A stretch of 50,174 nt of DNA, taken from an uncultured Actinomycetes bacterium (GTDB lineage: Bacteria; Actinomycetota; Coriobacteriia; Coriobacteriales; Atopobiaceae). Below, piece by piece: positions 16,807-25,760 of this stretch; position 1 is the stretch's first letter, and each line of letters begins with the position of its first letter. Below the pieces are notes generated by a model. It was not told the DNA's origin. It ran no database searches and saw only the letters and a program-made list of their open reading frames with translations. Where the stretch lies: the NCBI GenBank assembly GCA_900313905.1, contig OMTG01000056.1, positions 1 through 50,174 on the forward strand, in the 5' to 3' direction. The translations under genes and the position numbers were made by a program.

Positions 16807-19566
16807 CTACTTGGCGATGGTCTTTGCACCACCGTTGGACTCGATCTTTGCCTGTGCAGCAGCAAGGCGTGCGATAGGCACACGATACGGCGAGCAGGAG
16901 ACATAGTCGAGGCCGAGGTCATAGTACATGTGGATGGACTCAGGATCGCCACCGGTCTCGCCGCAGACGCCGCAGACGATGTCGGGGTTGCCCTTGTGGC
17001 CACCCTTGACACCCATCTCGACGAGCTTTGCGACGCCCGGATCGAGCGTTGCGAACGGGTTGGTCTTGACAATCTTCTTCTCGAGATAGAGCGGCATGAA
17101 TGCGGACTCGACGTCGTCGCGGCTGAAGCCGAGGCAGGTCTGGGTCAGGTCGTTCGTGCCGAAGGAGAAGAAGTCTGCGTGATGAGCGATGTCCTCGCTC
17201 ATGATGGCAGCACGCGGGAGCTCAATCATGGTGCCGACGGGGATGTTCAGCTCGACGCCGTACTCATCGGCGACCTTCTTGACATTCTCCTCGACGATGG
17301 CACGGACCTGCTCGATCTCAGCCTCGAAGGCCACGAGCGGGATCATGATCTCCGGCTTCGGGTCGAAGCCCTGCTTGATGAGCTCGGCAGCAGCAGAGGC
17401 GATTGCCTTGACCTGCATGACGTTGAGCTCAGGATAGACGAGACCGAGGCGGCAGCCACGAAGGCCGAGCATCGGGTTGGCCTCCTGGAAGGAGTCCAGC
17501 TTTGCCATGAGGGCACGCTTCTCGGTGCAGTCCTTGCCAGCAGCCTCCTCCTTGGCGATCTCGACGTCGAGTTCGCGCGGGTTGTCGAGGAACTCGTGCA
17601 GAGGCGGGTCGAGGAGACGGACGATGACGGTCTTGCCGTCCATGGCCTTGAACATGCCAAGGAAGTCGCCCTTCTGGGCAGCGCCAAGCTTCTCGAGGGA
17701 GTCGGCCTTGACGGCGTCGTCCTCTGCGAGGATGAAGTTCTGGATGAGCTGCTTGCGCTCGCCGAGGAACATGTGCTCGGTACGGTCGAGGCCGATGCCC
17801 TCAGCGCCGTTGTCAGCGGAGAGCTGGGCGTCAGCTGGGTTGTCTGCGTTGGCGCGGACACCCATGACACGGCCGCGCTCGGGATCCTTGCGGACCTCGT
17901 CAGCCCAGTCGAGGATGGTCTCGAGGTCGCCGCCGAGCTCAGGACGGATCAGGGGCACTTCGCCCAGGATGACGTCGCCGGTGGTGCCGTCGATGGAGAT
18001 GATGTCGCCCTCGTGGAGCACGACATCAGTGCCGGAGACGCTGACCGTCTTGTTCGGGGCATCGATGTTCAGTGCCTCGACGCCACAGACGCAGGGAGCG
18101 CCCATGCCACGTGCGATGACGGCTGCGTGGGACGTCTTGCCGCCGTGGGAGGTCAGGATGCCCTCGGCTGCCACCATGCCCTTGAGGTCGTCAGGAGTGG
18201 TCTCCCAGCGGACCAGGATGCAGGGCTTCCCAGCCTTTGCGAACTCCTCAGCATCAGCAGAGGAGAACACGACAGCGCCGGTTGCAGCGCCAGGGGAAGC
18301 ATTGAGGCCCTTGGCAAGCACGTCGTACTTGACGGACTTGTCGAACTGCGGGTGCAGGAGCTGGTCGAGCTGCTCAGGAGCGACGCGCATGACGGCCTGC
18401 TCCTTGGTGATGCGGCCCTCGTTGTACATGTCGATGGCGACCTTGAGTGCGGAGAGCGCGGTACGCTTGCCGACACGGGTCTGGAGCATCCAGAGCTTGC
18501 CCTGCTCGATGGTGAACTCGAGGTCCATCATGTCGGCGTAGTGGTCCTCGAGGATCTCGAAGACGTGGTAGAGCTCCTTGCCTGCCTCCTCGAGGCCCGG
18601 GGTCTTCGGGAGGTCGGAGATCGGCTGGGTGTTGCGGATGCCTGCAACGACGTCCTCGCCCTGTGCGTTCACCAGGAAGTCGCCGTAGCGCTCGTTGGTG
18701 CCGTCAGCCGGGTTGCGCGTGAATGCGACGCCGGTGGCGGAGGTGTTGCCCTTGTTGCCGAAGACCATGACCTGGACGTTGACAGCGGTGCCGAGGTCAT
18801 CGGGGATCTTGTTCTGCTTGCGGTACAGGATTGCACGCGGGGTGTTCCAGGAACCAAAGACAGCCTGCTCGGCAAGACGGAGCTGGAGGTACGGATCGGA
18901 CGGGAAGACGGCAGTGCCGCCCTCGGCGACCTCAGGATACTTCTCAGCATCGACGTTGTCGGCGAAGATCTGCTTGAAGGTGGCGACGAGGTCCTTCAGG
19001 TCGTCAGCATCGAGCTCGGTGTCGAGCTTGACGCCCTTCTCTGCCTTCTTGGCGTTGATGGCATCCTCGAAGAGCTGGCCATCTACACCCATGACGACGT
19101 CAGAGAACATCTGGACGAAGCGGCGGTAGGAGTCCCAGGCGAAGCGGGGGTTCTCGGTCTGCTTGATGAGGCCCTGGACAGAGTCATCGTTGAGGCCGAG
19201 GTTCAGGACCGTGTCCATCATGCCCGGCATGGAGAACGGTGCGCCGGAACGGACAGAGACGAGCAGAGGATCGTCCTTGTCGCCGAGCTTCTTGCCCATG
19301 CGCTCCTCGAGATCCTTGCGGTAGACATCGATCTCGTCGAGGACGCCCTCAGGCCACACATTGCCTGCTCCAGAGTAGGCAACGCAGGTCTGGCAGCTGA
19401 TCGTGAATCCCGGAGGAACCGGAAGACCGATGTTTGCCATCTCTGCAAGGTTCGCGCCCTTGCCGCCGGTAATCCACTTGGCTTCGTCGACGGTCTTGCC
19501 TGCGACTTCCGTCACATTGTTGCCGTTGGCGTCCTTGCCGAAGCGATACACATGCTTCTCAGCCAT
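16807..19566 (-). CDS. ppdK: Pyruvate, phosphate dikinase
   Basis: Interconverts pyruvate + ATP + Pi with PEP + AMP + PPi, a key step in anaerobic glycolysis or gluconeogenesis. The 919 residues hold an N-terminal ATP-grasp region (about 1-370), the swivelling phosphohistidine domain with GGKTSHAAVIARG (catalytic His480, regulatory-type Thr478 two residues before it) and the C-terminal PEP/pyruvate barrel with CGVCGETGGDP. The Thr that regulatory proteins phosphorylate in plant PPDK is kept. ATG at 19566 follows AAGGAG. The frame upstream to 19701 is leader, not coding. Confidence 0.98.
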   Translation of the reverse strand: MAEKHVYRFGKDANGNNVTEVAGKTVDEAKWITGGKGANLAEMANIGLPVPPGFTISCQTCVAYSGAGNVWPEGVLDEIDVYRKDLEERMGKKLGDKDDPLLVSVRSGAPFSMPGMMDTVLNLGLNDDSVQGLIKQTENPRFAWDSYRRFVQMFSDVVMGVDGQLFEDAINAKKAEKGVKLDTELDADDLKDLVATFKQIFADNVDAEKYPEVAEGGTAVFPSDPYLQLRLAEQAVFGSWNTPRAILYRKQNKIPDDLGTAVNVQVMVFGNKGNTSATGVAFTRNPADGTNERYGDFLVNAQGEDVVAGIRNTQPISDLPKTPGLEEAGKELYHVFEILEDHYADMMDLEFTIEQGKLWMLQTRVGKRTALSALKVAIDMYNEGRITKEQAVMRVAPEQLDQLLHPQFDKSVKYDVLAKGLNASPGAATGAVVFSSADAEEFAKAGKPCILVRWETTPDDLKGMVAAEGILTSHGGKTSHAAVIARGMGAPCVCGVEALNIDAPNKTVSVSGTDVVLHEGDIISIDGTTGDVILGEVPLIRPELGGDLETILDWADEVRKDPERGRVMGVRANADNPADAQLSADNGAEGIGLDRTEHMFLGERKQLIQNFILAEDDAVKADSLEKLGAAQKGDFLGMFKAMDGKTVIVRLLDPPLHEFLDNPRELDVEIAKEEAAGKDCTEKRALMAKLDSFQEANPMLGLRGCRLGLVYPELNVMQVKAIASAAAELIKQGFDPKPEIMIPLVAFEAEIEQVRAIVEENVKKVADEYGVELNIPVGTMIELPRAAIMSEDIAHHADFFSFGTNDLTQTCLGFSRDDVESAFMPLYLEKKIVKTNPFATLDPGVAKLVEMGVKGGHKGNPDIVCGVCGETGGDPESIHMYYDLGLDYVSCSPYRVPIARLAAAQAKIESNGGAKTIAK

Positions 19567-19689
19567 AGCACTCCTTAAACACTTGTAGTTGCTTCTTGCT
19601 GTATCAAGAAGATGCCTGCCGCAGGTAACCCGAGGCAGGCATCCACTGATCACTTTTTGGATTATATCCAACACGCACAGAGTCAATAA
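19567..19689 (-). promoter_or_regulatory. ppdK promoter and two-hairpin leader
   Basis: On the minus strand TATAAT (19661-19666) lies inside a GGAT-ATA-ATCC palindrome; TTATTG sits 17 bp upstream and TTGACT 14 bp upstream, so the -35 is ambiguous. The leader then has a perfect 10-bp stem GATGCCTGCC/GGCAGGCATC (19611-19643), followed by TTCTTG, and a perfect 7-bp stem CTTCTTG/CAAGAAG (19592-19611) just before the SD. The first stem resembles an attenuator; function is inference. Confidence 0.5.
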
Positions 19690-19759
19690 CCAGAAGCGCA
19701 TTTATGCCATTGGCGGAAATGTTTATTGACTTCCGGGATGGCATATGCTTCTGGTCAAT
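19681..19759. repeat. Long imperfect inverted repeat upstream of ppdK
   Basis: The arm ATAACCAGAAGCGCATTTAT... (19686-19710) matches the reverse complement of 19738-19759 over about 20 of 25 positions, sharing ACCAGAAG, CAT and ATGCCAT blocks. Inside it GTCAATAA (19682-19689) and TTATTGAC (19723-19730) form a second, competing perfect 8-bp pair, and the second unit abuts the ppdK -35 region. It lies wholly between the PPDK-regulator-like gene and ppdK. Confidence 0.6.
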
Positions 19760-19769
19760 CCCTCCCCGT

Positions 19770-20150
19770 CTACTGACGGTTGCGCAGTGCGCCGACCTCA
19801 TCAGAAGGCTCAACGCCGGTCAGGCCCGAAAGCACGGTGATTGCCGGCCCCATCAGGTCGATGGAGGGGATGCCACGCTTCTCGCAGGCCTCGCGCACCT
19901 CACGGCGCAGCGCAGAGGTTCCGATTGTGTGGAAGACGGCCATGGGACGATCCTTCTCGGTCTGGTCGTCCAGGAACTTCTCTACCTCTTCGATCGTGCG
20001 CACCCTTGTGAGCCTGATGACATCCACGAGATCCTTGGCGAACTGTGCCTCAGCGGCATCGACGACTGCAGAAGCCGTAGTGCCAAGAGAGTCAGAGATA
20101 ACAAGGACTTTGGCCTTTGGGGGCTCATAATCGAGCTCTAGCGTATCCAT
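19770..20150 (-). CDS. Short PPDK regulatory protein-like (DUF299 N-terminal half only)
   Basis: The 126 residues resemble the N-terminal half of the pyruvate phosphate dikinase/PEP synthase regulatory protein (PSRP, DUF299, about 270 residues): VLVISDSLGTTASAVVDAA at about 15-33 and RPMAVFHTIG at 68-77. The family's C-terminal P-loop kinase/phosphorylase half (Walker-A-like motif ending GKTP) is absent; the frame closes at TAG and no continuation exists in any frame before ppdK. AGGAGG nine bases before the ATG and an upstream TATAAT (20177-20182) suggest an expressed gene. Position beside ppdK supports a link to it. It could be a sensor or partner domain, or a decayed PSRP. Confidence 0.75.
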   Translation of the reverse strand: MDTLELDYEPPKAKVLVISDSLGTTASAVVDAAEAQFAKDLVDVIRLTRVRTIEEVEKFLDDQTEKDRPMAVFHTIGTSALRREVREACEKRGIPSIDLMGPAITVLSGLTGVEPSDEVGALRNRQ

Positions 20151-20182
20151 GCCCGACTTCCTCCTTCGTTTCGAACATTATA
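20151..20182 (-). promoter_or_regulatory. Promoter of the short PSRP-like gene
   Basis: TATAAT on the minus strand (20177-20182) lies 27 bp upstream of the start codon, after the glyS terminator. The -35 is weak. AGGAGG follows before the ATG. Confidence 0.5.
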
Positions 20183-20208
20183 GAGCACATCTAGCGTACG
20201 GAAAGAAT

Positions 20209-20235
20209 CCGGCGGCGCAAGCGACGCGCCGCCGG
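20209..20235 (-). terminator. Terminator after glyS
   Basis: Perfect 10-bp GC-rich arms CCGGCGGCGC and GCGCCGCCGG with a 7-nt loop, followed on the minus strand by ATTCTTTCC. It lies 7 bp beyond the glyS stop. Confidence 0.8.
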
Positions 20236-20241
20236 AATGCG

Positions 20242-22338
20242 CTATTTCTTACGTGAAAGGCAGCTCACGTCAGCGACATCCGCAAATACATTGGAGAATT
20301 TGTTGAGGAGCCGCAGGTGGTTGTCGCGGACCTTCTCGTCCGGGTCCATGACGAGGACATCGTCGAAGAAGGTGTCGATCGGCTCGCGGAGCTGGGCGAG
20401 CGCCTCGAGGGCATGTCCATAGTCCTTGGCATCGAGCGCGGATGCGACCTCGGCCTTGCCCTCCTTGCAGGCAGCGAGAAGCGCCTGCTCGGGTGCGGTG
20501 AGGATAGACTCGTCCACCTCGTCGCCGAGCTTGGGGTCTGCCAGATGCGCGGCACGTGCATGGGCGATGGCAAGATCCTCGAAGAGCTCTGGCTGCTCCT
20601 TGCGCGCATCATCGAGCGCATGGGCGCGCTTGAGGAACTCGTCTGGATCGATGACGCCCACAGCGGAGACAGCCTCGATGGTGTCAGGAGAGACGCCCTC
20701 GTCCTTTGCAATCGCATTGAGCCTGCCGGCGAAGAACTGGGCGACAGATTGCGCAACCTTGTCCTTGTCGAAGGAGAGGCCCTGCTCTGCGTAGGCATCG
20801 AGCGAAGCCGAGATGAGCGCATGCAGCGACACCTGCGGCAGCGTCCGCAGCATCGCGATGATGCCGATGGCGCTCCTGCGCTGCGCGAAGGGATCGGACG
20901 ATCCTGTCGGCGGCTCGTCAATCGCGAACATGCCGCAGACGGTGTCGAGCTTGTCTGCGATGGCGACACAGATGCCGACAATCCCCGAGGGGATCTCGTC
21001 GCCTGCGAAGCGCGGACGGTACTGCTCGCGGATGGCCTCTGCCACCTCATCATCCTCGCCGGAGGCGGTGGCATAGTAGCCGCCCATGACGCCCTGCTGG
21101 CTCGTGAACTCGACGACAGCCTGGGTCACGAGGTCTGCCTTCGCGAGATAGGCGGCACGCTCCGCCATGGCAGCATGCTTCTCGTCGGCTCCCGCCTCAT
21201 GGGCGACAGCAGATGCGACCTTGACCATGCGCTTCGTCTTCTGGAGCACGGTCCCCAGCTTCTCCTGGAAGACGACCTTGTCGAGCTTCGCGACATAGTA
21301 CTCGAGCGGATGGCGCAGGTCCTCCTCGTAGAAGAACTTTGCATCGTCGAGGCGGGCGCGCACGACACGCTCATTGCCGTCGATGACGGTGGCAGAGACC
21401 TTCGGGTCCGCATTGGAGACGACGACGAACTCGCGGGTGAGGTTGCCGTCCTTGTCGTAGATCGGGAAGTAGCGCTGGTTCGTCAGCATGGACTCGCAGA
21501 TGATCTCGTGCGGGACCTTGAGGAACTCCTCGTCGAACTTGCCGACGAGCACGGTCGGCCACTCGCAGAGGTTCACCACCTCGTCGAAGACCTTCTTCGG
21601 CATGTCCACATGGGCACCGCCGCGCTCCTGCTCGACCTTGGCGACGCCTTCGAGGATGACCTCGCGGCGGCGCTTCTCGCCCAGCACGCCATGCTCCTCG
21701 AGCACGCGCACATACTGGGCGGGATCTTTCACCTCATGCTCGCCCGGCCCCAGGACACGGTGTCCGCGCGTCTTGTTGCCGCTCGTGACGCCAGCGTAGG
21801 TGACAGGCACGACCTCCTCTCCGAGCAGAGCCACGATCCAGCGGATCGGGCGCACGAAGGTCTCGTGCTCTGAGCCCCAGCGCTGGCTGCGGTAGTTCGG
21901 CCACTCGAGTCCGGCGATCGTCGCATGGGAGAGCTCGGAGAGGATGCCCTCTGCCGGACGTGCGGCAACCGTCTTCTCGGCCCACACATAGGTCTTCCCG
22001 TCCTTGTCCTCTCGCACGGCAAGCTCTTCGGCTGCGAGGCCGAACTTGCGGGCGAAGCCTTGGGCTGCCTTCGTGGGCTTGCCGTCCTTGTCGAAGGCTA
22101 TCTGGGCATTCGGGCCACGCTTGACCTCGTGGACCTCTTCGGTCGAGGTCGCGACATCCTTGACCATGACCGTGAGGCGCCTCGGCGTCGAGAAGGTAGA
22201 GATCTCGCCGTGGGAGAGGCCCTCCTGGTCGAGCCCCTTCTTCACAAGGCCGAGAAGCTGCTTCTGGGCGTTCATGAGCGGAGCGCTCGGCATCTCCTCG
22301 GTGCCGATCTCCAGCAGGAAATCCTTCGTCGTGGCCAT
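20242..22338 (-). CDS. glyS: Glycyl-tRNA synthetase beta subunit
   Basis: Beta chain of the alpha2-beta2 glycyl-tRNA synthetase, binding and positioning tRNA-Gly. The N-terminus LLEIGTEEMPSAPL is the family signature. The body contains the HD-like region and the C-terminal anticodon-binding segment; 698 residues is normal. The ATG at 22338 is one base after the glyQ stop, so translation is coupled. The longer open frame to 22476 overlaps glyQ and is not coding. Confidence 0.98.
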   Translation of the reverse strand: MATTKDFLLEIGTEEMPSAPLMNAQKQLLGLVKKGLDQEGLSHGEISTFSTPRRLTVMVKDVATSTEEVHEVKRGPNAQIAFDKDGKPTKAAQGFARKFGLAAEELAVREDKDGKTYVWAEKTVAARPAEGILSELSHATIAGLEWPNYRSQRWGSEHETFVRPIRWIVALLGEEVVPVTYAGVTSGNKTRGHRVLGPGEHEVKDPAQYVRVLEEHGVLGEKRRREVILEGVAKVEQERGGAHVDMPKKVFDEVVNLCEWPTVLVGKFDEEFLKVPHEIICESMLTNQRYFPIYDKDGNLTREFVVVSNADPKVSATVIDGNERVVRARLDDAKFFYEEDLRHPLEYYVAKLDKVVFQEKLGTVLQKTKRMVKVASAVAHEAGADEKHAAMAERAAYLAKADLVTQAVVEFTSQQGVMGGYYATASGEDDEVAEAIREQYRPRFAGDEIPSGIVGICVAIADKLDTVCGMFAIDEPPTGSSDPFAQRRSAIGIIAMLRTLPQVSLHALISASLDAYAEQGLSFDKDKVAQSVAQFFAGRLNAIAKDEGVSPDTIEAVSAVGVIDPDEFLKRAHALDDARKEQPELFEDLAIAHARAAHLADPKLGDEVDESILTAPEQALLAACKEGKAEVASALDAKDYGHALEALAQLREPIDTFFDDVLVMDPDEKVRDNHLRLLNKFSNVFADVADVSCLSRKK

Positions 22339-22339
22339 C

Positions 22340-23251
22340 CTATGCCACCTCCCCTTCCTTGGCGGCAGCAGGCTTCTTGCTTGCCACATGTTCGAGATAG
22401 GACTCGCAGCAGAGCTTTGCGAGCGTGCGGACGCGCAGGATGTAGTTCGCGCGCTCGGTGGCGGAGATGGCGCCACGGGAATCGAGCAGGTTGAAGGAGT
22501 GGCTGCACTTCATGACGCAGTCATAGGCAGGCAGTGGCAGCTCGCGGTCGAGGCACGAATGGCACTCTGCCTCGTAGTCATCGAACTTCTGCCTCATCAT
22601 CTCGACGTTCGCGACCTCGAAGTTGTAGGCAGAGAATTCGACCTCGTTCTCGTGGAACACATCGCCGTATGTCATCGGCGTGCCGTCGGGCAGATAGCTC
22701 CAGACGATGTCGTAGACCGAGTTCTTGCCCTGGGCATACATCGCGATGCGCTCGAGGCCGTAGGTGATCTCCACGGGCACCGGATCGCACTCGATGCCGC
22801 CGACCTGCTGGAAGTAGGTGTACTGGGTGACCTCCATGCCATCCATCCAGACTTCCCAGCCGAGGCCCCAGGCACCGAGCGTCGGGCTCTCCCAGTCATC
22901 CTCGACGAAGCGCACGTCGTGCTCTGCCGGATCGAGGCCGATGGCAGCAAGGGAGCCGAGGTAGAGGTCCTGGGAGTCCTCAGGGCAGGGCTTCAGCACG
23001 ACCTGGAACTGGTAGTAGTGCTGCATGCGGTTCGGGTTGTCGCCGTAGCGGCCATCGGCCGGGCGGCGGCACGGCTGCGGGTAGCAGGTCCTCCACGCAT
23101 CGGGGCCGAGCGAGCGGAGCAGCGTCGCCGTATGGAAGGTGCCTGCACCTACCTCGGAATCGTACGGCTGCATGACGGTGCAGCCCTTGTCTGCCCAATA
23201 ATGCTCGAGTGCCAAGATCATGTCCTGGAATGTGAGCGCACTGGTGCCCAT
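22340..23251 (-). CDS. glyQ: Glycyl-tRNA synthetase alpha subunit
   Basis: Catalytic class II subunit activating glycine. Family features: [19 protein letters not shown] near the N-terminus, [34 protein letters not shown] around residues 60-80 and [12 protein letters not shown]. Length is 303. I start at the ATG at 23251 after GGAGAG. It follows lepB by 34 bp, across a GC-rich hairpin. Confidence 0.98.
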   Translation of the reverse strand: MGTSALTFQDMILALEHYWADKGCTVMQPYDSEVGAGTFHTATLLRSLGPDAWRTCYPQPCRRPADGRYGDNPNRMQHYYQFQVVLKPCPEDSQDLYLGSLAAIGLDPAEHDVRFVEDDWESPTLGAWGLGWEVWMDGMEVTQYTYFQQVGGIECDPVPVEITYGLERIAMYAQGKNSVYDIVWSYLPDGTPMTYGDVFHENEVEFSAYNFEVANVEMMRQKFDDYEAECHSCLDRELPLPAYDCVMKCSHSFNLLDSRGAISATERANYILRVRTLAKLCCESYLEHVASKKPAAAKEGEVA

Positions 23252-23280
23252 GAGACTCTCTCCTTCGTGTTCTCCATGAT

Positions 23281-23300
23281 GCCGGCTACAGCGAGCCGGC
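23281..23300 (-). other. Hairpin at the lepB-glyQ junction
   Basis: Perfect 7-bp arms GCCGGCT and AGCCGGC around a 6-nt loop overlap the lepB stop codon. No T tract follows, so it may be a processing or attenuating structure rather than a full terminator. Confidence 0.4.
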
Positions 23301-23879
23301 ATCGGATAATGGCCAGAATATGAAAAGCCCGTGAGAGGTGATGGCGCTCACCTTCACGGCTCCGAAATAGCGCGAGTCGAGCGAATTGGTGCGGTTGTCC
23401 CCCATCACCCAGACGCAGCCATCCGGTACGGTGTAAGGGTACTCTATCGTCCCCGCCGATGCAGACTGCATCGAGAGGGGCTCGGAAGGCTTCCCCTCGG
23501 TATAGGGCTCGTCGAGCGCCACCCCATCGACGTAGACGACCCCATCGACGAGATCGACGGTCTGCCCCGCCGTGGCGATGACGCGCTTGATGAGGGTCTT
23601 CGACGAATCCTCAGGGTCCGTGAAGGTGACGATGTCGCCCTGCTCCGGCTCCCTGAAGTGGTAGGAGATCTTCTCGCCGATGAGCCGGTCCCCGATCTGG
23701 ATCGTGTCGAGCATGGAGCCTGACGGCACCTCGTAGACCTCCGCGACGAAGGCGCGGAACGCCAGGGCGCAGCCAATCGCGATGGCTATGACAAGAAGCC
23801 AGCTCAACGCCTCATGCCCCTTCGAGGGCTCTTCTTCCTTGCTGTGCTGCGGAGCCTTGCCGCTATGCTGTGCAGCCAT
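23286..23879 (-). CDS. lepB: Signal peptidase I
   Basis: Membrane serine protease that removes signal peptides. One N-terminal helix (about residues 24-44) precedes the catalytic Ser55 in PSGSML and Lys95 in LIKRVIA. The [14 protein letters not shown] box is near the C-terminus. I start at 23879 after an AGGGAGG-type site, giving 197 residues and a 17-bp overlap with trmD. It sits at the end of the rpsP-khpA-rimM-trmD run. Confidence 0.95.
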   Translation of the reverse strand: MAAQHSGKAPQHSKEEEPSKGHEALSWLLVIAIAIGCALAFRAFVAEVYEVPSGSMLDTIQIGDRLIGEKISYHFREPEQGDIVTFTDPEDSSKTLIKRVIATAGQTVDLVDGVVYVDGVALDEPYTEGKPSEPLSMQSASAGTIEYPYTVPDGCVWVMGDNRTNSLDSRYFGAVKVSAITSHGLFIFWPLSDAGSL

Positions 23880-24615
23880 CCTGCCCCTCCCTCTCCTGGA
23901 CCGCGTGGACGATGCATTCCTCCGAGGGCGTGAGCTCGACGCCAGAGAGCAGGTCGGGGCGCCAGATCGCGGTGCGCTCCAGCGAGCTCTGCCGCCTCCA
24001 GGCAGCCACCTTCCCATGGTCCCCAGACAAAAGGACAGCAGGGACGCCCATGCCTTCGAACTCCGCAGGACGGGTATATTGCGCATACTCGAGGAGGCCA
24101 TCCGAGAACGACTCGTCCTGGGCGCTCATCTCATCGCCGAGCGCCCCCGGAAGGAGGCGCACCACAGCATCCATCACCACGAGCGAGGCGAGCTCGCCAC
24201 CAGTCAGCACATAGTCGCCAATCGAGAGCACCTCGTCGGCGAGGCTGTAGCAGCGCTCGTCCATCCCCTCATAGCGTCCGCAGACGAAGAGGATCCGCTT
24301 CTCGTGCGAAAGCCGCTTCGCGACCGCCTGGTCGAAGCGCTTCCCGCAGGGCGAGAAGAAGATCGTGTGCGGCTTCTCCTCATGCATCGCGCCCACGGCC
24401 TGCACGGCCTCGAAGATCGGGCCCGGCTTCATGAGCATGCCCTGTCCGCCCCCGAAGGGGGCATCATCGACGGTGCGATGGCGGTCATGCGTCCAGGTCC
24501 TCAGATCGTATGCTTCGAAATCGAAGACGCCCTTCTTGCGGGCGCGCCCCAGGATCGAGGCATCCACATATGAGCCATAGACCTCGGGGATTACCGAGAT
24601 TGCCTCGAAGAGCAT
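23863..24615 (-). CDS. trmD: tRNA (guanine-37-N1)-methyltransferase
   Basis: SAM-dependent SPOUT enzyme making m1G37, which prevents frameshifting. The trefoil-knot region is recognisable (FVCGRYEGMDERC and LSIGDYVLTGGELA). The conserved N-terminus has an Asp-rich FGGGQGMLMKPGPIF segment. Length 250 is normal. Its start abuts the rimM stop, and it overlaps lepB at the other end. Confidence 0.97.
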   Translation of the reverse strand: MLFEAISVIPEVYGSYVDASILGRARKKGVFDFEAYDLRTWTHDRHRTVDDAPFGGGQGMLMKPGPIFEAVQAVGAMHEEKPHTIFFSPCGKRFDQAVAKRLSHEKRILFVCGRYEGMDERCYSLADEVLSIGDYVLTGGELASLVVMDAVVRLLPGALGDEMSAQDESFSDGLLEYAQYTRPAEFEGMGVPAVLLSGDHGKVAAWRRQSSLERTAIWRPDLLSGVELTPSEECIVHAVQEREGQDGCTA

Positions 24616-25131
24616 TCAGATTCCCCCTTGGATCGTGCCAGCAGGGGCATGCACCATGATGGGGCCAGAAGCGGGGATCTCGTCGACGACGTCGGGTATG
24701 ACCGGGAGGAGGACCTCGCCGTAGCTGCCCCGGATGACCCACACATCATTTGCCGGACCGTACATGACCTCGCAGATCTCGCCGAGGCTGCCTCTCTCCT
24801 CATCCTCGACGCTCCGGCCGATCAATGCCTCGCGGTCCAAGAACGCGATATCGGCAGGAAGGTCCTCTGCCTTCACGAGCAGGAAGCGGTCCACCAGCGC
24901 ATCGGCCGCGTTGAGATCGTCTATGCCTGAGAGCTTCACGAGCTCTCCCCTGCTGTCCGATCCGACCGATTCTACCTTGCGCCACCGGGGCCCCTTGAGC
25001 CGCGGCGGCACGATGCAGACCGAAAGGCCTGCATGCATAAGCGAAGGAAGGCCGTGGACGGGAACCGTCACGACCTCCCCTTTCTTCCCGTGCGCTTTCA
25101 CGACACGGGCTATGACGCGATAATCGGGCAT
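24616..25131 (-). CDS. rimM: Ribosome maturation factor RimM
   Basis: 16S rRNA processing factor that binds S19 during 30S assembly. The N-terminal RimM domain (about residues 5-85, with VVKAHGKKGEVVTVPV) and the PRC-barrel-like C-terminal domain (about 92-165) are seen. Length 171 is normal. The N-terminal motif usually reads AHGLRGEV; here it is AHGKKGEV. It is adjacent to trmD with no gap and 3 bp after the KH-domain gene. Confidence 0.93.
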   Translation of the reverse strand: MPDYRVIARVVKAHGKKGEVVTVPVHGLPSLMHAGLSVCIVPPRLKGPRWRKVESVGSDSRGELVKLSGIDDLNAADALVDRFLLVKAEDLPADIAFLDREALIGRSVEDEERGSLGEICEVMYGPANDVWVIRGSYGEVLLPVIPDVVDEIPASGPIMVHAPAGTIQGGI

Positions 25132-25134
25132 GCC

Positions 25135-25428
25135 CTAGCCCAACACCTCAACCTCTACCGACGTTCCAACACGCTGCCCCAGTGCACGGGAAAGCGTCCG
25201 GATAGCCTTGATGGTACGGCCTTTCCGGCCGATGATGCGGCCGGCATCAGCAGCAGCGCAGGAAATCTCGATGAGGGTACCGGACTCCTTGTCCGTCACA
25301 TCGAGAGACACCGCATCCTCATCGTCCACAAGCCCGCAGACGATGTACTCCACCAGGTCTGCAACCTTGTCTGAGGGCATCTCGTCGGCCTCGGTCTCGT
25401 CCGTGGTCTGATCGATTTCCTCAGCCAT
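25135..25428 (-). CDS. khpA: KH-domain RNA-binding protein (KhpA)
   Basis: Small RNA-binding protein between rpsP and rimM, its classical position. The KH loop GRIIGRKGRTIKAIRTL (GxxG at GRKG, about residues 66-70) is intact. The start ATG at 25428 gives 97 residues including a ~20-residue acidic N-terminal tail. It has a poor SD and follows the rpsP stop by 4 bp, so translational coupling is likely. In streptococci KhpA acts with KhpB in cell elongation; that link here is inference. Confidence 0.93.
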   Translation of the reverse strand: MAEEIDQTTDETEADEMPSDKVADLVEYIVCGLVDDEDAVSLDVTDKESGTLIEISCAAADAGRIIGRKGRTIKAIRTLSRALGQRVGTSVEVEVLG

Positions 25429-25432
25429 GGGA

Positions 25433-25741
25433 CTACTCAGCCTTTGCAGCCTTAGCAGCAGCCTTCTTCGAAAGCTTTGCCTTCTTCTCAGGTGCAGGAG
25501 CGCCGGTGCGCACAATGTCGATGAGGTGAGACACTGCGCTGGAGGGCTGAGCGCCCTTGGCGATCCAAGCGTCGACCTTCTCGAGGTCGAGCTCGATGGT
25601 CTTCGGGTTGGTCAGCGGGTTGTAGCGGCCAACCTCCTCGATCAGGCGGCCATCGCGCGGGCAACGCCCGTCAGCGACGACGACACGATAGTACGGACGC
25701 TTCTTGGCACCGTGACGGGCCAGGCGAATCTTAACTGCCAA
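25433..25741 (-). CDS. rpsP: 30S ribosomal protein S16
   Basis: Small-subunit assembly protein. N-terminus [19 protein letters not shown] and the following [18 protein letters not shown] region are canonical. At 102 residues it has an extra Lys/Ala-rich C-terminal tail. The start is TTG, eight bases after GGAGG. It is the first gene of rpsP-khpA-rimM-trmD-lepB. Confidence 0.97.
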   Translation of the reverse strand: MAVKIRLARHGAKKRPYYRVVVADGRCPRDGRLIEEVGRYNPLTNPKTIELDLEKVDAWIAKGAQPSSAVSHLIDIVRTGAPAPEKKAKLSKKAAAKAAKAE

Positions 25742-25760
25742 TGGAAACTCCTCCAGACAC

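Noticed and set aside
16789-19578. A 929-residue plus-strand open frame
   Set aside because: It is the exact antisense of ppdK, which has full motifs; the plus-strand product is Leu/Glu/Asp-rich with no domain and reflects GC-rich codon bias.
19567-19769. Missing PSRP C-terminal half hidden by a frameshift
   Set aside because: None of the three minus-strand frames after 19770 encodes a P-loop motif; ppdK starts 200 bp later.
20317-21873. A 518-residue plus-strand open frame
   Set aside because: Antisense to glyS.
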